Shown: positions 1 through 4,399 of the stretch, piece by piece | Numbering within the stretch: position 1 is the first letter of the stretch | Layout of the letters: every line of letters begins with the position of its first letter | Assembly (NCBI GenBank): GCA_046706345.1 | Contig: JBJKPL010000126.1 | Span: 1 to 5,128, forward strand | Direction of reading: 5' to 3' | DNA: 5,128 nt | DNA from: Sulfidibacterium sp046706345 | GTDB lineage: Bacteria; Bacteroidota; Bacteroidia; Bacteroidales; F082 | Position numbers and translations under genes: made by a program | The notes under the pieces: generated by a model | What the model was told of the DNA's origin: nothing | Seen by the model: only the letters and a program-made list of their open reading frames with translations | Databases searched by the model: none

Positions 1-436
1 GGGATTGGATCGCACGATTAACTTTAACAGCATTAAATTCCTGATCAAGAAACAAAACCAAGTCATTGGGATTTTGGCTTTTTAAAATTTGATCATTTAT
101 TTTATTTAATTCCTTTTTAATCTCTGCATCATCCACGCTAAACGACATCCATGAGCCTTTAAGATTAGAGTTGTTATATTCTGACAAAAATGAATTAAAG
201 GCTGCAGAATTCTCCCCAAAAACAATTGACGCGCTTTGAATAACATCATTTCTGGAATTATAGGTCTTCCCAACCGTCTTTAAGTTTTTCCCGATAGCAT
301 CTAATTTTTGAGTAATGGAGGTAGCGAGTTCTGAATATTGATCAGCTTTATTACGATCATCATTCTGCTTTTGGCAGGCAGCTAAAATCAACATTCCAGC
401 AACTAATAATAAAACAGTTATAATCTTTGTTTTCAT
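1..436 (-). CDS. Putative lipoprotein, N-terminal part (runs off left edge)
   Basis: Reading the minus strand from the ATG at 436 gives 145 uninterrupted codons to the window edge, so the C-terminus is missing. The product starts MKTKIITVLLLVAGMLILAAC: a short basic N-region, a hydrophobic stretch at about residues 5-18, and a lipobox L18-A19-A20-C21. This is a type II signal peptide, with Cys21 the predicted lipidated residue, so the protein should be exported and membrane-anchored. The mature part is polar and rich in Asn, Lys, Ser and Asp, probably mostly helical (for example around residues 36-58 and 103-120). I recognise no family. The start has no Shine-Dalgarno sequence but an A-run directly upstream, common in Bacteroidota. 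An ATG at 452 is out of frame. Codon use is AT-rich (many TTA, AAA, AAT), unlike the genes to the right. It is transcribed leftward, away from the sigma-factor module, and its partners lie outside the window. Confidence 0.8.
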   Translation of the reverse strand, partial: MKTKIITVLLLVAGMLILAACQKQNDDRNKADQYSELATSITQKLDAIGKNLKTVGKTYNSRNDVIQSASIVFGENSAAFNSFLSEYNNSNLKGSWMSFSVDDAEIKKELNKINDQILKSQNPNDLVLFLDQEFNAVKVNRAIQS

Positions 437-640
437 TTTTTTTGAATTTCATTGGTTAAAAAAATTTCCAGAATAAATTGGGTGGAAAAAACCCGTTTAA
501 TTGTCGTCGATAAATCAACGTCTTAAATACCAATTTCTGAAATCAGTATTTAAAAAGGGAATAATTCGCTCTTTTTGCATAAGACCTCCTTTCTTTGATT
601 TGTGTTGTCTATGTAGCCATGTCAATTCATTTCAATCCAG

Positions 641-658
641 GGAGGTTTCCTCCTTTTT
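641..658 (+). terminator. Weak terminator-like hairpin
   Basis: GGAGG, a TTT loop and CCTCC are followed directly by five T residues, the layout of a plus-strand intrinsic terminator. The stem is only 5 bp, with possible weak extension (G640-T654, A639-T655) that would consume the first Ts. No plus-strand gene clearly ends upstream of it, so its role is doubtful and it could be chance. Confidence 0.25.
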
Positions 659-788
659 CACAAAAAAAAATCCAAGAAATCATGTAACGGATCCTAAGGA
701 TTTTCTAAAGAAAATTGTCTTGCAAGATAACTAAAAATTAAGGAAAAGTCAATTATTTTTTTTAAATAACTTATTGTAATACAAATTA

Positions 789-809
789 TTAGCCAAAGTA
801 ATTGGCTAA
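789..809. repeat. Perfect 8-bp inverted repeat, 5-nt spacer
   Basis: TTAGCCAA (789-796) and TTGGCTAA (802-809) are exact reverse complements separated by five bases. Neither strand has a T-run right after the stem, so it is not a typical intrinsic terminator. It could be a protein-binding dyad or a weak 3' hairpin for the leftward anti-sigma transcript, which ends 110 nt away. In such AT-rich DNA some dyads arise by chance, but this one contains GC pairs. Confidence 0.45.
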
Positions 810-919
810 AGAGAATCATGAAGGAGATATAATAATTGATACAGGCCCTCTTTTCCTGGATCTACAATAAGAATGCATACCCGGGCCCAATCATCTAAGG
901 AATTTATTTTGAAAAAAAA

Positions 920-1381
920 TTAAAGCATCAAAGCCCCCGGAACATTTTTCTTACTTTGAAAAAAGAACCTTTTCATAACCAAACCGTGAAATCCCATGGC
1001 CAGCAACAATCCGGAGAGCGGCAACACGAGGCCTGAAACATTCAGCTCGTTCACCAGGTTATTCAGCCCTCCCAGAAATTCAAAGTTGGGTTTATTGGCG
1101 CTGAGGAATCCTGTGGCCTGAGTGACCCAGGCGGGAGTCGTTGTGGAAGATCCCGGAGCCAGCAGGGCAAACACCACGACCGCCAGCAGAAAGAAGGCCA
1201 CGATCACCCACCCCAGTTTGGATATCACCGGCCGGTAGCTTTGAAGTTTCACTTCGATCCTGACCTTCTCCATCACCTCTTCAGTAAAATGGAAAGAAGG
1301 AGAAGCAGGCACTTCCTTTTCGAAAAGTCTCTTCAACTCATTGTCAAACGCCTGATCTGTGAATTTGGATTCCGTATTCAT
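920..1381 (-). CDS. Putative membrane anti-sigma factor, two TM segments
   Basis: A 153-aa protein encoded 19 nt after the ECF sigma gene on the same strand, so almost certainly in one operon. Residues 1-54 form a charged, helical, probably cytoplasmic region with an acidic and basic helix (ELKRLFEKEVP) and a P-x-x-F-H-F-TEEVMEKV stretch at about 28-40. The latter resembles the N-terminal part of small Bacteroidota proteins encoded beside ECF sigmas. TM1 spans about 55-76, a Ser/Thr-rich loop of about 38 residues probably faces the periplasm, TM2 spans about 115-136, and the tail is basic (KRFFFQSKK), fitting a cytoplasmic C-terminus. It contains no cysteine or HxxxCxxC motif, so it is not a zinc-finger (ZAS) anti-sigma. 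The likely role is to hold the sigma factor at the membrane until a signal releases it. This is inferred from position and topology, not from a recognised domain. There is no Shine-Dalgarno sequence. A T-rich stretch follows the stop without a clear stem. Confidence 0.8.
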   Translation of the reverse strand: MNTESKFTDQAFDNELKRLFEKEVPASPSFHFTEEVMEKVRIEVKLQSYRPVISKLGWVIVAFFLLAVVVFALLAPGSSTTTPAWVTQATGFLSANKPNFEFLGGLNNLVNELNVSGLVLPLSGLLLAMGFHGLVMKRFFFQSKKNVPGALML

Positions 1382-1400
1382 GATATTTATTTTTTGCCAT

Positions 1401-1967
1401 TTAAATTTGGAGCGCCTCCCGGACCGGAACCAGCTCTTCGAACAGTTTCTTCCGGATCCGGAATAGCCGGATCTTTACATTCGACACCGAAAGTCCCGTC
1501 ACATGAGCCATTTCTTCCACCGGCAGGTTGTCGAAATAATACAAATGCACCAACCCCTGATCTGCCGCAGGAAGCCGTTTCAGCGCACGATGCAGCAGGG
1601 CTGCCCGCATTTCCTCATCCTGCCCTTCTTCTGCCCTGTCTTCCAAAGAACGGACCGTTCCACCGGGAAGATTCTCAAGAGAGATCTCCGCATTTTTTTT
1701 CTTTCTCAGCCGGGAGATACATTCGTTGTAAGCGATCCGGTACATCCAGGTGGAGAATTTTGCTTTCTGCCTGAATTTGGGCAACGCCCTGAAAATTTTC
1801 AGGAATACATCCTGTGCTACCTCCTCAGCTTCTTCCCGATGGCGCACCATCCGCAAGGCCAGAGAAAACACCAGATCCTTGTATTTGTTCACCAAAAGGC
1901 CGAAGGCTTCGGTATCGCCTTCCACCACCCGGCTGGCCCATAGGATGTCCTCCTGATCGTTTTTCAT
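1401..1967 (-). CDS. RNA polymerase ECF-type sigma factor (sigma-70 family)
   Basis: A 188-aa protein of normal ECF sigma length with the two expected domains. Sigma region 2 covers about residues 23-90. It has the core-binding helix (YKDLVFSLALRMV), the acidic EEAEEVAQDVFLKIFRAL motif and the -10 recognition segment FSTWMYRIAYNECISRLRKK. An acidic linker (about 94-120) leads to sigma region 4 at about 122-177, with LKRLPAADQ and a helix-turn-helix around EEMAHVTGLSVSNVKIRLFRIRKKL that would read the -35 region. No extra C-terminal domain is present. It should direct RNA polymerase to a small regulon, often including its own promoter. The membrane protein 19 nt downstream is the likely anti-sigma partner. 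No FecR-like protein or SusC/TonB receptor is adjacent, which argues against an iron- or glycan-uptake sigma. The start at 1967 gives a full domain, and the leader (CCTAAATACA) lacks a Shine-Dalgarno sequence. The exact regulon cannot be told from this window. Confidence 0.95.
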   Translation of the reverse strand: MKNDQEDILWASRVVEGDTEAFGLLVNKYKDLVFSLALRMVRHREEAEEVAQDVFLKIFRALPKFRQKAKFSTWMYRIAYNECISRLRKKKNAEISLENLPGGTVRSLEDRAEEGQDEEMRAALLHRALKRLPAADQGLVHLYYFDNLPVEEMAHVTGLSVSNVKIRLFRIRKKLFEELVPVREALQI

Positions 1968-2004
1968 TGTATTTAGGACGCGGTGCGCTGTTTTAGGTTA
2001 CGCA

Positions 2005-2035
2005 TAAAATTACAAAATTTTAAGAGGCTAAGCAA
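2005..2035 (-). promoter_or_regulatory. Candidate sigma-A promoter for the sigma/anti-sigma operon
   Basis: On the minus strand, TTG (2035-2033), 20 nt of spacer, then TAATTTTA (2012-2005) approximates the Bacteroidota TTG-N19-21-TAnnTTTG promoter; the last base of the -7 box is A instead of G. It would start transcription near 2000, about 30 nt before the sigma start codon. In AT-rich DNA a match this loose has a real chance of being accidental, and an ECF-type self-recognised promoter cannot be excluded. Confidence 0.35.
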
Positions 2036-2059
2036 GAAGTATTTCGGAGAAAGAGGCTT

Positions 2060-2080
2060 CGGTTTGTAACCGGTTTGAAG
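2060..2080. repeat. Tandem CGGTTTG direct repeat, 11-bp period
   Basis: CGGTTTGTAAC (2060-2070) is followed immediately by CGGTTTGAAG (2071-2080). The shared CGGTTTG core recurs after 11 bp, about one helical turn. It lies in the divergent intergenic region between the sigma gene and the DUF6249-like gene, 25 bp beyond the candidate -33 element of the sigma promoter and about 54 bp before the other start codon. A regulator-binding site is possible but not proven. Confidence 0.35.
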
Positions 2081-2091
2081 ATCTGCCGTCA

Positions 2092-2119
2092 TAAGTGTAA
2101 AAATCGCATGTTGCACTTA
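2092..2119. repeat. Inverted repeat TAAGTG-N16-CACTTA upstream of the DUF6249-like gene
   Basis: TAAGTG (2092-2097) and CACTTA (2114-2119) are exact reverse complements with a 16-bp spacer. Arm centres are about two helical turns apart, and the right arm ends 14 nt before the ATG at 2134. It could be a dyad operator or a leader stem-loop. The arms are short, so chance is a fair alternative. Confidence 0.3.
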
Positions 2120-2133
2120 AAAATTGATAAACC

Positions 2134-2478
2134 ATGGAAGACGTATTAGTTCCTCTGATTGTTTTTGCGAGTATTTTCGGCATTGTTTACGTGTTCTTGT
2201 CCACACGGAACAAAGAAAGGCTTGCCCTCATTGAAAAAGGGGCAGACGCAAAACTATTTAACACCGGTAAGACCTATAGTTTTAAACGATTTTCTCTTTC
2301 GCTTGGGATGTTTCTCATGGGCGTGGGCCTTGGAATCGTAGGCGGGGCATTGTTGAAGTACAATAGCTCCCTGGACCCGGGATCCGCTTACTCCCTGAGT
2401 ATTTTCATCTTTTCAGGGCTTAGCCTTGTCCTCTATTTCTTCGTCGACAGAAAACTGGAAGGAAAAGACAAAGTATGA
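2134..2478 (+). CDS. Small three-TM membrane protein, DUF6249-like
   Basis: A 114-aa protein transcribed divergently from the sigma gene. TM1 is at about residues 5-23, followed by a conserved-looking cytoplasmic segment RNKERLALIEKGAD (25-38) and FNTGK. TM2 (about 53-74) is glycine-rich (GMFLMGVGLGIVGGALL) and TM3 is at about 86-103, followed by a charged tail RKLEGKDKV. The TM1-RxKERLALIEKG pattern is the signature I associate with the DUF6249 family, uncharacterised membrane proteins often found near ECF sigma genes in Bacteroidota. No enzymatic motif is visible. The location fits a membrane component or target of the sigma module, but the function is unknown. The start at 2134 puts TM1 right at the N-terminus. 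The leader is A/T-rich without a Shine-Dalgarno sequence and holds the two repeats annotated upstream. The gene ends 17 nt before a strong hairpin terminator. Confidence 0.88.
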   Translation: MEDVLVPLIVFASIFGIVYVFLSTRNKERLALIEKGADAKLFNTGKTYSFKRFSLSLGMFLMGVGLGIVGGALLKYNSSLDPGSAYSLSIFIFSGLSLVLYFFVDRKLEGKDKV

Positions 2479-2495
2479 TGTTTCCAAAAATTCAA

Positions 2496-2536
2496 GAAAC
2501 AACAAAGGGGATGAGATTCATCCCCTTTGTTGTTTC
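2496..2536. terminator. Bidirectional intrinsic terminator, perfect 19-bp stem
   Basis: GAAACAACAAAGGGGATGA (2496-2514) and TCATCCCCTTTGTTGTTTC (2518-2536) are perfect reverse complements around a 3-nt loop (GAT). The stem top is GC-rich (GGGGATGA) and its base is A-rich on one side and T-rich on the other (TTTGTTGTTT), so it works as hairpin plus U-rich tract in both directions. It sits between two convergent genes, 17 nt after the DUF6249-like stop and 42 nt after the oxidoreductase stop, exactly where a shared terminator belongs. Confidence 0.9.
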
Positions 2537-2578
2537 GGGTCATGAAATTCACGACCTGCTTATTTGTCTGGCCTCCGG

Positions 2579-3574
2579 TCAGACCTTCACGATCATTTTT
2601 CCGGTATTTTTCCCCGAAAAAAGATCCATAAAGGCCTGGGGGATATTTTCAAAACCTTCGGCAATGGTCTCTTTGGAGATGAGTTTACCTTCTTCCAGGG
2701 CACGGGTAAGGAAAGTCATCGCTTCCCCGTATTTGGCCACATAGTTCCCGATAAGGAAGCCCTGCATCAGGGCGCTGTTACGAAGGATGATCGTCTCCAG
2801 TCTGGGACCCATGGGCACGGTGGTTTCGTTATAAACGGAAATGGATCCACACACCACGATACGGGCAAATTTATTGATGTGGGTAATCACCCCGTCGGTG
2901 ACGCGTCCCCCTACATTGTCGAAATACACATCCACTCCCTGCGGGCAGGCCTGCGCTACCGCCCGGCTCATGTCGGGCGCGGTATGGTAGTTGATGGCGG
3001 CATCGAAACCAAAATCTTTGATCAGCAGACGGGTCTTTTCATCTGTTCCGGCGATACCCACCACACGGCATCCCAGGATCTTACCGATTTGTCCCACCAC
3101 GCTACCCACCGCCCCGGCAGCCCCAGACACAACAAGTGTTTCGCCGCTTTTCGGCTTGCCGATTTCCATCAGCCCCAAATAGGCCGTCAGCCCCGTCATA
3201 CCAAGAACACCCAGATAGGCCGTCAGTGGCGCGTGGGCATGATCCACCTTGGTCAGTCCGCTGCCATCGGATTTTTGATACTCGCGCCATTCGAGGTGGC
3301 CTTTCACAAATTCACCCTGCGAGAATCCGGGATGCTTCGACTCGACCACCTCGGAAATGAGGGAAGAAACCATGGGTTGGTTCAGTTCAAAAGGAGCAGC
3401 ATAGGATTTCACATCACCCATCCGTCCCCGGAGATACGGATCTACGGAAACATAGCGCGTTTTCAATAATATTTCCTCATGCTCCAGGACAGGCATCTCC
3501 TCATCGATGATCTTAAAATCGCTCATCTGTGGACTGCCCACCGGTCTGCTATTTAATAGAATGGTTCGGTTCAT
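2579..3574 (-). CDS. NADP-dependent MDR-family oxidoreductase (CurA/YncB, LTB4 12-HD-like)
   Basis: A 331-aa medium-chain dehydrogenase/reductase of the leukotriene B4 dehydrogenase / prostaglandin reductase branch, resembling E. coli CurA (YncB) along its length. The GroES-like N-terminal domain carries DPYLRGRM at 45-52. The Rossmann domain has the nucleotide motif GAAGAVGSVVGQIGK at 151-165, a TDEK segment at 177-180 whose lysine is typical for binding the NADPH phosphate, and YFDNVGG at 217-223. The C-terminal part ends GKNTGKMIVKV, as usual for the family. There are no zinc ligands, as expected. Family members reduce the C=C bond of alpha,beta-unsaturated ketones or aldehydes with NADPH in the cytoplasm, so detoxification of reactive carbonyls is a reasonable inference; the real substrate is unknown. 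The start at 3574 aligns with the CurA N-terminus (RPxGxP motif at 10-15). It lies 20 nt downstream of the SDR gene, so the two are probably cotranscribed, ending at the 2496-2536 hairpin. Confidence 0.95.
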   Translation of the reverse strand: MNRTILLNSRPVGSPQMSDFKIIDEEMPVLEHEEILLKTRYVSVDPYLRGRMGDVKSYAAPFELNQPMVSSLISEVVESKHPGFSQGEFVKGHLEWREYQKSDGSGLTKVDHAHAPLTAYLGVLGMTGLTAYLGLMEIGKPKSGETLVVSGAAGAVGSVVGQIGKILGCRVVGIAGTDEKTRLLIKDFGFDAAINYHTAPDMSRAVAQACPQGVDVYFDNVGGRVTDGVITHINKFARIVVCGSISVYNETTVPMGPRLETIILRNSALMQGFLIGNYVAKYGEAMTFLTRALEEGKLISKETIAEGFENIPQAFMDLFSGKNTGKMIVKV

Positions 3575-3594
3575 TGTTTTAATTTTAAAATTTA

Positions 3595-4281
3595 CTACTG
3601 TGGGTTTCCTGTTTCCTCTGGTTTTATGGATGCGATGGTCCGGATCCGGTCCGACTCCACCACTTGCATATCGGGCAAAGTATTTGCCAGCCGGATCATG
3701 GCATCGGCGATGGTGCCGGCATCGATAAGCCTGTATTTCTTCAGGCCGCCGACCATCAGAGGCCCGATCAGTTTGGCGAAAACAATACCGGCACCTTCTC
3801 CGGCTCTTTTCACCTTCCGCTGCCCTCCAATAATGGAGGGCCTTAGAATATAGGTGTTGGGGACTCCCGCCTCCAGGACTTCCGTTTCCATTTCTCCCTT
3901 GGTACGACTGTAAAAGATCCTGCTTTTAGGACTGGCACCCAAAGAGGAGATCACCAAAAAAGTGGGAATGCGGTTGGTTTTGCAAAGTTTGGCAGCAGTC
4001 ACAGGAATTCCAAAATCAATGTTGTGATACACCGACCGGTCCGGTGTCTGTTTGGCGGTGGTGCCGATGCAGCAATAGACTTCATCGGCAGTAAAATCCT
4101 GCTGAAACGACGACAGGTCCAACAGATCGCCAAGAAACTCCTGCACTTTCGGATGCGGATCCCCGAGACTTCGTCGCGCCATGACCTTGATCAGGTCATA
4201 ACGTGGGTCCACCTTCAGTTTTTGCAGCAAAAGATTGCCCGTCAAACCGGAAGCTCCTAAAATTATGGCTGTTTTTCCCAT
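3595..4281 (-). CDS. Atypical SDR, NAD(P)H-binding protein (HTATIP2/TIP30-like)
   Basis: A 228-aa Rossmann-fold protein of the atypical short-chain dehydrogenase type. The N-terminal glycine motif GASGLTG is at residues 9-15, after strand TAIIL. MARR (34-37) lies at the end of the second strand, and its arginines suggest NADP preference. The YCCIGTT segment (69-75) matches the family pattern, SSLGA is at 112-116, and Y124-x-x-x-K128 (YSRTK) forms the usual catalytic pair. LRPSIIGG (146-153) is the typical substrate-side loop. Length and motif order fit the HTATIP2/TIP30-like group, whose bacterial members are mostly uncharacterised, so the substrate is not known. The start at 4281 sits only a few residues before the first beta strand, as expected. 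It is the first gene of a probable two-gene operon with the MDR oxidoreductase, and a -7 promoter element lies about 43 nt upstream. The leader is purine-rich (AAAAGG next to the ATG) but not at a normal Shine-Dalgarno distance. Confidence 0.92.
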   Translation of the reverse strand: MGKTAIILGASGLTGNLLLQKLKVDPRYDLIKVMARRSLGDPHPKVQEFLGDLLDLSSFQQDFTADEVYCCIGTTAKQTPDRSVYHNIDFGIPVTAAKLCKTNRIPTFLVISSLGASPKSRIFYSRTKGEMETEVLEAGVPNTYILRPSIIGGQRKVKRAGEGAGIVFAKLIGPLMVGGLKKYRLIDAGTIADAMIRLANTLPDMQVVESDRIRTIASIKPEETGNPQ

Positions 4282-4323
4282 ACCTTTTCTTTTTTCCGCC
4301 CGGCAGGAATCGGAACAGGATCA

Positions 4324-4331
4324 CAAAGTTA
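4324..4331 (-). promoter_or_regulatory. Bacteroidota -7 element TAACTTTG for the SDR-MDR operon
   Basis: On the minus strand 4331-4324 reads TAACTTTG, an exact match to the Bacteroidota sigma-A -7 consensus TAnnTTTG. Transcription would start near 4316-4318, giving a leader of about 35 nt before the ATG at 4281. No TTG is present at the usual -33 distance; the palindrome CCGTAACGG (4354-4362) occupies about that place. The exact box and the 118-bp gap after the GMC gene support a separate promoter. Confidence 0.55.
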
Positions 4332-4353
4332 AGGGAAAAGGGGCCACGATCTC

Positions 4354-4362
4354 CCGTAACGG
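4354..4362. promoter_or_regulatory. Palindrome CCGT-A-ACGG in the -33 region of the SDR promoter
   Basis: Arms CCGT and ACGG flank one base, 22 bp upstream of the TAACTTTG box, about where the -33 TTG would be. A regulator-binding half-dyad is possible. With 4-bp arms this could easily be chance. Confidence 0.2.
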
Positions 4363-4399
4363 TTCATGAAATTCAAATCCAGGCAGCAGGATCCGTTTT

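Larger units (their letters stand above)
437..919. other. AT-rich intergenic stretch without a convincing gene
   Basis: About 480 bp between the lipoprotein start and the anti-sigma stop. It is very AT-rich in places (10 G/C in 60 bases at 721-780). The longest open frame, 501-734 on the plus strand, has low-complexity composition and no recognisable domain, and I do not call it. Visible structure is limited to a short hairpin with a T-run (641-658), a perfect 10-nt palindrome TCTTGCAAGA (718-727), an 11-nt palindrome TTGTAATACAA (774-784) and an 8-bp inverted repeat (789-809). No tRNA, TAnnTTTG promoter for the lipoprotein gene, or transposase remnant could be identified. The stretch presumably holds the promoter of the leftward lipoprotein gene and the end of the leftward sigma/anti-sigma transcript. 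Confidence 0.6.

Noticed and set aside
501..734. 77-codon plus-strand open frame in the AT-rich intergenic stretch
   Set aside because: It has low-complexity Phe/Lys/Ser-rich composition, no domain, and crosses the 641-658 hairpin; no promoter could be tied to it.
840..919. tRNA or attachment-site remnant at the composition boundary
   Set aside because: No cloverleaf arms, CCA end or direct repeat flanking the AT-rich region could be found by reading.
1241..1943. Plus-strand open frames over the sigma and anti-sigma genes
   Set aside because: They are antisense shadows of clear minus-strand genes, Pro/Cys/His-rich, with no recognisable motif.
2564..3469. Long 301-codon plus-strand open frame
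   Set aside because: It lies antisense to the well-supported MDR oxidoreductase, has a His/Gly-rich composition typical of the reverse of coding DNA, and shows no domain.
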